Assembly: GCF_945859705.1 (NCBI RefSeq)
Contig: NC_079135.1
Location: forward strand, 122,641,551 to 122,705,550
Reading direction: 5' to 3'
Source of the DNA: Episyrphus balteatus
Lineage: Eukaryota > Arthropoda > Insecta > Diptera > Syrphidae
DNA length: 64,000 bases
The notes beneath the pieces are model-generated. The model was not told where the DNA came from, made no database searches, and saw nothing but the letters and a program-made list of their open reading frames with translations. Position numbers and translations under genes: made by a program. How positions within the stretch are numbered: position 1 is the stretch's first letter; each line of letters begins with the position of its first letter. Positions 45,240-56,603 of the stretch are shown in pieces.

Positions 45240-45760
45240 ATTAATTCAAGTCACAATAATTATTAATATCAAAGAAAAAAAAAGTGGTTGTCGGTTTACG
45301 GGCGATAATTTTATGTGAAAACGTCATAATAATAATAATTTCGGAGTATACTCGTTTTTTTTTGTACACATCATATTGTCAATATTTTTACATGACAACC
45401 TATAAAATCTTATATTATCTGAAAGCTTATTGTTTTAGTTTTCAATATTCACCTCAATCATGTTTGTACGACATATAGAAAAAAAGCTGGAATTTTTTGA
45501 ATGCGATCAATTTTCATAAAAATTAAAAAAAAAAAAAGACTTTTCTCTTCCATCTCGATATTGTCCATTTTTTTATTTGACAACTAATAGTAAATATTAT
45601 GTATTTGGAAATCTTATCATTTCACCTTTAAAGTTATGCTTTAACCGTATCTCTGCGACACCTACAAAAAAAGTTAAATTTTTTTTAAAGACAACCAGGT
45701 TAAAATTAAAACTGAGACTACGGTACTTCCCTGACTGGTGGCTAATGTCGGCAAATAATT
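45240..45760 (-). repeat. Diverged partial copy of family A
   Basis: Reverse orientation. It includes GTTGTCGGTTTACGGGCGAT, ATTTTATGTGAAAACGTC and CGGTACTTCC-like segments of the family end. Confidence 0.45.
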
Positions 45761-46006
45761 TCTCACTGGTGTTTTTATTCTCGCTTGTTTCGATTCGTGC
45801 AAGCTTCGTACAGTCGTACCATATACATACACATTAAACGAACCACTCGAGTACGGGTGATGTTAATTTTTTTCGTTACGAAATTTTTTGTTTCGGTCCC
45901 CTCGCTCAAACCCCGCTATAAAATCCATGCAATAGCTTAAAAACTTTTTGTTGCGTAAAATAATTTTGCAAAAAATGTGTTGCACTTTCATTTGCTTTTC
46001 TTTTAA

Positions 46007-46289
46007 CCCTCTGTAGGCACATCTCTTTTTTGTGACGTGATAGGCACACGGGTGCGAATTTGGTTTATACTTTTTCATGTCGCTAGAACTTTTTTCGGTC
46101 ACAATATTTTATAGAGAATCAAGTATGAAATTGATGTAGAATATTCCGAGGAATTCGAATATTGTATTCACAATTCCGAAAAAAAAATATTTTCATCCTT
46201 ATAACGAGACGTTGTGACCACTTTTTTGAAAAATCGTAATTTTTTTTATTATTGTCCTGCCAAATTCGCACCCGTGTGCCGACAGAGGG
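46007..46289. mobile_element. piggyBac-type MITE, 283 bp, TTAA duplication
   Basis: CCCTCTGTAGGCAC at the left and GTGCCGACAGAGGG at the right form the terminal inverted repeat, flanked by TTAA at 46003-46006 and 46290-46293. A second, longer inverted pair, CACACGGGTGCGAATTTGG at 46045-46063 and its mirror at 46260-46278, lies just inside. TTAA duplication with CCC ends is the piggyBac hallmark. No transposase. Confidence 0.75.
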
Positions 46290-46293
46290 TTAA

Positions 46294-48480
46294 AATAGAG
46301 ATTACCATTTTTATTATTTTTGCCTATAATACAAATTTCAAGGTTTTATTTATTTATAAACCTAGTTAGTCTACAAAATATTCCATAACTGACTATAAAT
46401 GATTTTTATCAATTTATTCAATGTGGGGGACAATCTAACTCTACTTCAAATTGTGGTCCATATTTTGTTTTTTTTTTTTAATAGGATACAGGATGATCAT
46501 TAAAAATCCAACCAATAGAAAATTACTCATAATTAATTTAAAAACTATTGAAAAGCATATAAGCTCTTTTAAATAAGTGATTATCAAATAATTATTTAAA
46601 TAGTAAGCAGATCTTAAAACAAATTGCCCAGTTAAAAATTTTCAGTTTTTGTGTTATATTATCAATTAAAAAGCTTGAAAATTTTATTAGCTGAATTAAA
46701 TTTATTTGAGATTAATTTAATCAAATATAAAAATTAAATTGAGTTATTAAAAAAAAAAAACTCTATTCTATTTATATACCTAATAAATAAAATTTTTTGT
46801 TTTCAAAATAAACCTCAACCAATTTAAACTATATATAAATTTTCACCTATCTCTCGTCGAATTTGAATTAAAATCGAAAACCAAAACTAAATAAAATTCA
46901 CGGAAATCAGCCAACTCTCTAGCCACATCATCAAATTCAACAATTTAATTAAACGTCTGTCCATTTAATTCATTCACTCAAATAGAGACATATGGCCACA
47001 GAGAGTTAAAGGGAGATAGAGATACATTTATAATATATGAAAACCACACAAAGGCATGCCTAAACCACTGGCCCATAATGATAATATTATTATCGTTTAG
47101 CAGAGTTCACCAATAAGCCAAAACAATCTGGAACACATATTTCCAATTGTTGTGTCTAATTAAAGCAACTTTGTGGCCAAAATTGTTATGATGCTAATTC
47201 GATTTCATCATCATACCTAACCTAAAACCAAATAATATCAGCAAGGGCACGTGAAACCAAATCAAATTATAAAAGGTGTATAGTGTACAACCGCCTACCC
47301 CACTGTGAATATGTCCAAAAAACAGGCAGGTACGCTATAATACATCATAATTTGTATCGACCAATACCAAAAGGAAACATCCATCAAATATAAAACAGAT
47401 TTTTTTTTTTGTTGTTTAGGTTTGTGGGAGGTTGTGTTTTGTGTTGGGGGGGGGGGGAGTATAGAATTCAGCTGGCTGTGAAACTTTTTGACAAATCAAC
47501 TGGAATTAAATTGATACTCTGCCCTCGACATAACCATCAAGGACCAAGGACATCTATCAATCAAACCAACCTCCCACACGATTGCCCTATACTCCCCCTG
47601 ACTGAGCTGGCCGAGAATATTGAAATCAGTTTTTTGTTTTTTTTTTCTATTTCTCTGCGACACAATGTTGGGATTCTTTTTTTTTTTTGTTTTTTTTTCC
47701 TTTCTTGTATGATGATGATGGCTCCTTCCCACGACACGACATCCGGGGCAGAGGTCGTATAGTCGCCGCCATTGCCTATGCCTATATTCATCCCCACCAG
47801 ACCGTACCAAGCTTTGACACACAAGTAATTTGTTGTGCCACACCTTGCGGGTGATTTATCAGCAAGGTGTCATATTCTCATAGATTAGATCGATATATTA
47901 TTATTATGGAGGCATATTCAGGGGCAGGCAGTAGCAACAGAATAGCAAGCCTATCCTTTTTTAATGTCGGCATGTGGTCTCTGATATGACACAAAATAAT
48001 GTCGTGCAGGGTTTGTATTGTGTGTGTTTGTGTCGCCTTATAAATCTTTAAGCAATTTTACTAGTAAGTTTTTGGGGTAGGTAATTATTTAAAGGCGATG
48101 TTATATTATTTTTGTTTGAATTTTTTAAAGTTTTTGGAAGAAGAAGTTTTATGAAAGTTTTTATGTCACTAAAATATAATTTTCTTCAGAAACACACCAA
48201 AGGACATTTAACGACCTTTTTAAAATTATAAGTTTTTCAGTGACACAGCATGGTACCTACAATGTGACAGTAAGTTTATAATGTGAAAAAAAATGGGTGA
48301 TATTTCTTAAGGGTTTCGATAGAAAGGACCTTTTTTAGCCCTTATAATTGCAAAGGAAGCATCCAACAGAAACTTTGAAATATAGTACTTGGCAAGGTCT
48401 TGTAAGATCGAAATTTCCGGATTCTTATCGACAAAGTCAACATATTAATACAGGTAAAAAGTACAAAAATCAAAAAAAAA
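46294..48480. other. Non-coding stretch
   Basis: No gene supported. A (G)n run at about 47447-47458 and poly-T tracts near 47633-47700 produce overlapping chance ORFs on both strands. Confidence 0.4.
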
Positions 48481-50259
48481 GAGGTTATCTGTAAAGTCGG
48501 TTTACGAACGATGATTTTACGTGATAAGGTCGTAAGAAAACAGGTTGTGTGCTTTTAAAATGAGTCAATTGAAGCGTTTATTTATTTCAAACAATCATAA
48601 TTTAGAAGAAAAAGCTAAAAAAAAATACCATTTTTATTTTCTCATTATATTAATTTTTTTATTTTTAAAATTATACCATTAAAAAGCCAAATATTTCTTT
48701 TAAATAATAAAACCATTTTAAAATTTTTACAATGAGCAAAAAGTATTGAAATAAATTATTAAAAACAATCATTTCTTTTGAAAAAAGTGAAAAAATCACT
48801 CCCATCACCAAAAATTCATTTTTTTGATAAAACAACCTACATATAATAAATTTTATACAACCTGAAAGCTTATTGCTTCAGTTCAAAATATATGTCTATT
48901 AGGCATCTACAAAAAGAGCTAGAATTTTTTGAACTCGATCAAATTTCATTAAAAAAAGCAAAAAAAAACATTTTTTTTATGTTCTCAGGCTATGGAATCA
49001 ATTTTTTTTTTGACAACCTATATAAAATATAAACCATGTGAAAGCTTATTATTTCACCTTTCATATGACGTCTTAATCTCATTTTAAAGATGCCTACAAG
49101 AGAAGTTAGAATTTTTTAAAGTCAACCATGTCGAATTTCTAGACTGAGATTACGGTACTTCCCACACTGTGGCTGTTCGGGGGGCAACAGATCTCCACTG
49201 GTGTTTTGATGTTTTTCGCAAGTTCCTTGATTTAACATTGTGTAGCTTGTAGTTAGTCTACCGTTATGTGTGATATACCAAATGAAAGGTAATTGTATCA
49301 GGATGCTCATAAAATTTCTTTCTGCTCTTGGTCAAAAGTTATAACCTGTTGAATTCTAAAATTTTATTTTACCGTTATCTCAAAATTGTGTTTACGAAAA
49401 TGATTGAAACTTCGCAACATTTAGTCGTGGTTATGGTCTATCATTACTCCATATACTTTATTCCTATATCTATTAAAGAAAAAAGATAAAAATAAAAAAC
49501 GATGAAAATCGGTTAAAAACGGTCAAAAAACGTGTTTTTCAAAAACTTGTTTCTTCCGTTATTCAGTCAAAGCTCACTAAACGATTCCAAGTTTTTGCCC
49601 ATGTATGCATAAATCCAAAACCTACATGCCCTATAAGTTTGAGATTTTTTGAAAGCTCCAAAAAAAAGCTAAAAATAAAAAATTACCCTAAAATACTCGT
49701 AAAAAACAAGGTGTTTTCAAAAATTCATATTTCGAAACGCAGAGTGTTAGAAAAAAAATTCGTATTAGACGCCTAATTTTTTTCCCTCATCTTTCACCTG
49801 GCATCTTTAGAATTGTCAAAAAAATTTTCTTTACCCAAAATCATCACTTTGTCATAGCCGCATCACGTGTACAACGTTCAAACAAAACGTTATAGCTTAG
49901 TTTAAACATTTTTTAGAATTTTTTCTTAAATGCAGTTATTATTAAATTAATCTCATCTATCCATAGCAAAAAAAAATCAATTCTCTACGACTTCGCGTTT
50001 AGATTTTAGCCCAAATTTCAGCTTTCCGTTTTACCACTGTTTACCCTATTAAATGACGGAATTTTCATTTGGATTAAGCTTAAGGTTATTATCTTTCAAA
50101 TAAGCTATAGAAGATTTTTGTATCTCTAATAGTTTATTGTTAATTTTGAATTGAAATTTTTTGCCGAACTGCGAATGTGCGAGAGTGTAACGTTAGAAAA
50201 TGGAGTCACTTTTTTGTGCTGGCTGCCATAATTCATCGATTTATAAGACGTTATCACGT
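48481..50259 (-). repeat. Dispersed repeat family A, full-length copy 2
   Basis: Reverse orientation: GAGGTTATCTGTAAAGTCGG at the left and GACGTTATCACGTC at the right. It is more similar to copy 3 (54788-56536) than to copy 1; for example both share the ACTTCGCGTTTAGATTTTAG-type segment (in copy 3 as its complement) missing from copy 1. Confidence 0.65.
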
Positions 50260-52821
50260 CAAAAAAAACAAATTTTGTACACTAATGAAACTTGGCAAAA
50301 AGTTTGCTTTTGGGATAAGAATCAAGGATAAAAAAGTCTATATACAAAAAAGTTGGGTGGAAGGGTGTTTTTTTGCGGATAAGAGAGAGGGGGTGAAAGT
50401 AAAAAATATAGTGAATATCATCATATGGCACATGTTTTAAAGGTATTTTTTGATGCTGAATCTGATGACATACAAATAAAGTCAATACAATTGCTATAAG
50501 AAAAGTTATTGCCGATTAATATAAAAAATATAATCGAAACCCATGTAAAAAACAGATAAAGCAGGGACAAAAGATTCATAAAATTTCTAAAAATATTTTT
50601 GGTGAAAGGGTGTTTTTCTGATGGGTTAAAGTTATGTGTGGGAAAGGTATCGTAACAGCTGGCATGCATTTTATTAATTTTTTAAACTTAAAAAGTCTAT
50701 ACAAAATTGTCTTGAGTGAAAGGGTGTTTTTTTTAAGAAATGATGAAATTCGGAATTAATACCACAAAAACTGGGACAAAAAAGTTACACAAACGAAAAT
50801 CGGTACATAACATATATGTTTCATTTATAACAGAAACCAAGAATCTAATCAGTCTATAAAAAATTTTAGCTGAAAGGGTGTTTTTTTTTTGGGAAATAAG
50901 GAAAATCCGCGATAAGTCTGATAAAATCAATGGTATAAAAGTTAGCCTTACGAAATTTATTAAAAACATTGTTTTTCCCATGAGAATCACGAATGTGAAA
51001 GGGTGTTTTTTTTTTTAGATGTAGAAAAAATATGGGTTTATTTGAAAAAGTGTGTAATACTAGATTAATATTTGTGGTATCTACCCTAATGAAATTCAGT
51101 AATTGGATATTTTTATCTAAAAATAAGACAAACCATGGGAAGCAAATCGACTTCCAATTAAAAATTGTCTAAGCTTTTCCATTCGTGTAGGTTGGAAGAC
51201 TTTGGAGATTAGATTGGTAGACTCATTGGAAGACAATTTTCTTGACAGGTGAAGGAGAATATAAAACTTTTTTTTTTAAAGTTGGGTTGATAAAAGAAAA
51301 AAATCGTATGAGAAGGGGGTCTATTCCGTTCAGAATAGAAAAAAAAATTACTAAGAATCAACAATCTTCCAATTAGGTATTTGAAAATATGAAAAATTGT
51401 GTGCTTGAACGAGTTCGATTGCAAGAAGCCGGTCAATTTTTGATAGAAAATTGGTAAAAAATTGGTTGCTAATTTTTTTTCCGTCACTATTAATAGATAA
51501 AATTTGATATTTACATGGTTGATAGAAAATTGGTAGAAATTTGTCTAAAAAAAAATGGCCAATAGAAGATCTTCTAATCGTGTAAACTTAGCTTCAGTCT
51601 CATTAAGCTTAAAACAACTTTCTACTGCATGGTTGTAGCAAGTTAACTTCTTAAAGAACAGATAGAAATTTAGGAGTACCTACTAAATGGCATACTGTTT
51701 TAAATATTTAAAATACCATATTAACAATTGAATGACTGAATACCACCTCTGTAATTCTATAATCTCCAGAAAGTTCCTATCTAAATTGTTAAAAATTGCT
51801 AAAAATTTATCTAAAATACACGTTTTAATTTTGAAAACAATTCAATTACGAACACATAAGACTTAATCTTAAATATTTAACCTTAACGTACAATGAACTT
51901 GTTACCGGATTGCTTGAAATCCTCTTAAGTGCAAATAAAAAAAAAAAAAAAACAAATACCATACTAAAAAAAAAAGTTAAATAATGTTGAGATGTAGAGC
52001 ACATATAAAATGCCGACTAACAGTTAGGTACCGTTGAGTTGTACTCTAGTAAACATAAGCCCTGCCAACAAGGACGATATCTACGAAGACGACGATGACG
52101 ATCCAGGACTCAAGCCCACGCCATTATACCTACTATACAGCAAGAAACTTCAACTGTTTGGCCATCAGGACTCGGGGGTGTCATGAACGTTTATAGAAAA
52201 ACATTTTGCACAACGTGATGAGAATTTATCGATACGAAACAAAACATAAGAAAACAAAGAAAAAAAAAAAAATAAGAAAACAAATAATATCCTGTATGCC
52301 ACGCTTCATTGTGAATAAAAATATATTTATATACGTATCAATGTTTCCGACGACAACAACGAAGAAAGGGAAGAAAATTCTTTAGGTTAAGCCTGAAGAA
52401 GCAGAAAAAAGCAAGCAACACCAGCGGGGATAGATTTTCATCGTTTAAGTTTGAATACAGAAGCGATAATGATCCCTGCAGGGTTAAGTCTCGTTGTTGC
52501 CTGTTTCACTCACAGAGCTTTAATATTTTTGTTTTCTTGAGAATTTCTCCCGATAAAAATTTCAAACAATAAAACAAAATAAAAATTTCCGATCCGATAT
52601 AGCGCTTAGAGTAGGTATTCGTATTGATCTTTGTCAATAGGGATTTGCAGGTTATCTGTTGTACCAAAGCACTTTTATTTCTTCCTATTTTTCTATCGCT
52701 TTTGTGTGTTTTTTTCTTCGTTTGTTTGTTTTGTTATAGCTGATTTCTGTTTTAAATTCAATTGAAAATGTGTTAAATATCATTAAGGGGATATCGAAAT
52801 GGGGCAAAAAGTGAAACGACC
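50260..52821. other. Non-coding stretch with a recurring GAAAGGGTGTTTTT motif
   Basis: GTGAAAGGGTGTTTTT-like words occur near 50366, 50603, 50717, 50871 and 50995, each followed by a T run, with AT-rich filler between. A short open frame at about 52028-52185 has an acidic run but no start codon or family likeness. No gene is supported. Confidence 0.4.
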
Positions 52822-53179
52822 TACACTCCGCTTCAACTGAATAAGCACACAAATTTTCAAAGGTATTTTTTCCATTTTTTCCTAAAATTGAGCTTTCATG
52901 TATTATTTGATGATGTTTACAGTTAGTCTGCGATGTTGAGAAACCAAATCAGAAAGAATAATTCTCAAAGTACCGCTATTTTTTTTCGTGTTCTCTTACA
53001 AAGCGTCCCATATGGAAAAATGCAGTTTTTTTTTGCGTCAACTGAATAGACACACGGTCTTTCAAGGTCAATATCTTCGTTGTTTATGAGAGTTTTGAGG
53101 TGTTTGGCATACCAAATCAAAGGTTGAAATGTTCTCAGTGAGATTTTGTCATTTAATTAAAATTAAAAAAAAAAGTAGT

Positions 53180-53665
53180 AGATTAAAAGCTTTGAATACT
53201 GTCGACAGAGCTAAAATTAATTTGTTAACGGAACAAGTACTGACCGGGTCTGCTATAGCTACCAAAATTGATCGGAGTTTTAGTGTGTTGCCTATTCGTA
53301 CCTCAAAAATAAAAGTTCGTACAGGAAAAATATGAATTAAGGTAAAAAACGGCCAAAATAGCAGTTAATCGACGAGAAATTTTGAGATCTGCCTCCAATT
53401 CATTTGACTCTGGGGCAAAAATCAAACAAAAAGCTGGTGTTTCTGCAAGTGTTTCAACACTCCGCAGAGTAATTAACAGCACGGATCATTTTAACCCATT
53501 AAAAGTCCAAAAGAAACCAACTTTAAACAAGCAACAAAAAGGTATTCGTTTAGAATTTTCTAGACTCCATATGAGCTGGAAAAATGAGTGACTCAAAGTG
53601 GTTTTTTTCGTTTGAAATAGGTCAATTTTGATGGCCCCGATGACTTCAATTATGAATCCATCAAA
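53180..53665 (+). pseudogene. Tc1-like transposase, N-terminal fragment, left arm
   Basis: A helix-turn-helix-like start (LNTVDRAKINLLTEQVLTG...IATKIDRS) gives way after stops and a frame change near 53335-53380 to RREILRSASNS..SGAKIKQ and VSTLRRVI, then KKPTLNKQQKGIRLEFSRLH and MSWKNE, the usual order of the Tc1 DNA-binding region. The catalytic domain opens with a corrupted KVVF...NFDGPDDFNYE-like segment and then hits the palindrome centre. The first catalytic Asp and everything after it are missing, so the protein cannot be active. Confidence 0.7.
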
Positions 53666-54112
53666 ATTGACCTTTTTCAAACGAAAAAAACCACTTTGAG
53701 TCACTCATTTTTCCAGCTCATATGGAGTCTAGAAAATTCTAAACGAATACCTTTTTGTTGCTTGTTTAAAGTTGGTTTCTTTTGGACTTTTAATGGGTTA
53801 AAATGATCCGTGCTGTTAATTACTCTGCGGAGTGTTGAAACACTTGCAGAAACACCAGCTTTTTGTTTGATTTTTGCCCCAGAGTCAAATGAATTGGAGG
53901 CAGATCTCAAAATTTCTCGTCGATTAACTGCTATTTTGGCCGTTTTTTACCTTAATTCATATTTTTCCTGTACGAACTTTTATTTTTGAGGTACGAATAG
54001 GCAACACACTAAAACTCCGATCAATTTTGGTAGCTATAGCAGACCCGGTCAGTACTTGTTCCGTTAACAAATTAATTTTAGCTCTGTCGACAGTATTCAA
54101 AGCTTTTAATCT
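53627..54112 (-). pseudogene. Tc1-like transposase, N-terminal fragment, right arm
   Basis: Mirror copy of 53180-53665. The 69-codon open part at 53910-53701 is identical in protein sequence to 53382-53591 on the other strand, which shows how little the arms have diverged. Confidence 0.7.
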
Positions 54113-54470
54113 ACTACTTTTTTTTTAATTTTAATTAAATGACAAAATCTCACTGAGAACATTTCAACCTTTGATTTGGTATGCCAAACACCTCAAAACT
54201 CTCATAAACAACGAAGATATTGACCTTGAAAGACCGTGTGTCTATTCAGTTGACGCAAAAAAAAACTGCATTTTTCCATATGGGACGCTTTGTAAGAGAA
54301 CACGAAAAAAAAATAGCGGTACTTTGAGAATTATTCTTTCTGATTTGGTTTCTCAACATCGCAGGCTAACTGTAAACATCATCAAAAAATACATGAAAGC
54401 TCAATCTTAGGAAAAAATGGACAAAATACCTTTGAAAATTTGTGTGCTTATTCAGTTGAAGCGGAGTGTA

Positions 54471-54787
54471 TTCTTTTGCAATAATTTTTTTTTTAAATTT
54501 GGGGTGAAGGGGACATTTTTTGATACACGATTCATCTGGGACATTAAACTCATTAGAAAGTTTAACACCATCTGGATTTTCAATTGAAACATTAACCCAT
54601 TTCCGGCGGCTACCAGTTCCAGTTGACCTAGAAATTTGAAATTTTACACACTATCTGTTTTTGGTCTAATTAGAAAAAATCTGAAAAAAAATTTTGGAAA
54701 AGCTATTATGGTTTTCCAGAAAATTCACGTTGCGTTTTCGCAACGCTCGCCGAAAGGGGTATCAAAATTTTCAAAATAATTTTTTTG
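54471..54787. other. Short non-coding gap between two mobile elements
   Basis: No feature recognised. Confidence 0.3.
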
Positions 54788-56536
54788 ACGTGATAACGTC
54801 TTATAAATCGATGAACCATGGCAGACACCACAAAAAAGTGACGCCATTTTCAAAATTCAAAAATTCAAAATTAAAAATAAACTATTTGAGATACAATAAT
54901 CTTCTATAGCTTATTTGAAAGATAATAACGTAAAGCCTTATCCAAATGAAGGATTTTTAAAAATTCCCTCATTTAATAGGGTAAACAGGGGTAAAACGGA
55001 AAGATAAAATTTGGGCTAAAACCTAAACGCGAAGTCGTAGAGAATTGATTTTTTTTGCTATAGATAGATGAGATTAATTTAAGAATAACTGCATTTAAGA
55101 AAAAATTCTAAAAAATTTTGAAACTAAGCTATAACGTTTTGTTTAAACGTTGTACACATGTTGGGGCTATGACAAAGTGATGATTTTGGGTAAATTAAAT
55201 TTTTTTTGAAAATTCTAAAGATGCCAGGTGAAATATGAGGGAACAAAATTAGGAAGAAGTACAGTGTTTTTTCCAACACTCTGAGTTTCGAAATATGAAT
55301 TTTTGAAAAACACCTTCTTTTTTAGGGGTATTTTTGGGTAATTTTTGATTTTTAGCTTTTTTTTGGAGCGTTCAAAAAATCTCACACTTTTTTTGGCCTT
55401 ATGCATACATGTGCAAAAACTTGGAATCGTTTAGTGAGTTTTGACTGAATAACGGAAGAATCAAGTTTTTAAAAAACACGTTTTTTGACCGTTTTTAACC
55501 GATTTTCATCGTTTTTTATTTTAATATTTTTTTATTTAATAGATACAGAAATAAAGTATATGGAGTAATGATAGACCATGAATACGACTATATGTGTGCA
55601 AAGTTTCAATCATTTTCGTATACACAACTTTGGGATAACAGTAAAATAAAAATTTTGAATTCAAGAGGTTATAACTTTTGACCAAGAGCAGATAGAAATT
55701 TTATTTTATGAGCATTCTGATAGAATTACCTTTCATTTGGTATATCACACATAACGGTAGACTTACTACAAGCTACACAATGTTAAATCAAGGAACTTGC
55801 GAAAAACCTCAAAACACCAGTGGAGATCTTTGCCCCCCGAACAGCCACCAGTGTGGGAAGTACCGTAATCACAGTCTGGAAATTCGACATGGTTGACTTT
55901 AAAAAAATTCTAACTTCTCTTTTAGTCATCTTTGAAATAAGATTGATACGTCATATGAAAGGAGAAATAATAAGCTTTCACATTGTATACAATTTTTAAT
56001 AGGTTGTCAAGCAAAAAAATTGATTCAATAGCGTGAGAACATAAAAATAAATGCTTTTTTTGCTTTTTTTAATGAAATTTGATCGAGTTCAAAAAATTCT
56101 AGCTCTTTTTGTAGATGTCTCAAAGACCTGATCGATATATATATTTTTGACAATAAGCTTTCAGATGGTATACAATTTTGTATAGGTTGTTAGGGAAAAA
56201 ATGGAATTAATGACATGAGAAGATAAAATTCATGTTTTTTTTTGCTTTTTTGATGAAAATGATTGTTTTCAATAAATTATTTTTATACTTTTTGCGCATT
56301 GTAAAAATTTAAAAATGGTTTTTTTCTTAAGAAGAAATACTTGGCTTTTAAATTGCATAATTTTTTTTGTAAGCTTTTAAAAAAGGTATTTTTTTCAGCT
56401 TTTTCTTGTAAATTATGATTGTTCGAAAAAAGTAAACGCTTCAATTGACTCATTTTAAACAAAAGCACACAACCTGTTTTCTGACGACGTTATCACGTAA
56501 AATCATCGTCCGTAAAACGGCTTTACAGACAACCTC
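54788..56536 (+). repeat. Dispersed repeat family A, full-length copy 3
   Basis: Starts ACGTGATAACGTC and ends GGCTTTACAGACAACCTC, with GACGTTATCACGT about 45 bases before the end. It is inverted relative to copy 2, with the Tc1 palindrome between the pair. Confidence 0.65.
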
Positions 56537-56603
56537 TTTTTTTTTAACTTTTGTGGCTTGTAACTTTTTAATACTCAGAATATAAAAAAACTCAATTATC
56601 TTC

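Larger units (their letters stand above)
52824..54468. mobile_element. Tc1-type palindromic element, 1,645 bp, two head-to-head half copies
   Basis: CACTCCGCTTCAACTGAATA at the left is mirrored at the right end, and TA lies on both sides (52822-52823 and 54469-54470), the Tc1 target duplication. The two halves are near-perfect reverse complements with only about 20 unpaired bases in the centre (about 53635-53660). Each half carries the start of a Tc1-like transposase. A second copy of the end motif (GTCAACTGAATAGACACACG, about 53038-53057) lies about 205 bases inside, so each end has the paired direct repeats typical of IR/DR-type Tc1 elements. Confidence 0.85.

Noticed and set aside
47409..47843. 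Overlapping 115-117 codon ORFs on opposite strands
   Set aside because: Driven by poly-G and poly-T tracts; no domain, no conserved pattern, and both strands equally open.
52028..52185. Open frame with an acidic DDDDD run and PGLKPTPLY
   Set aside because: No start codon, no family likeness, and only about 50 codons long; the GAC/GAT run is a short repeat.
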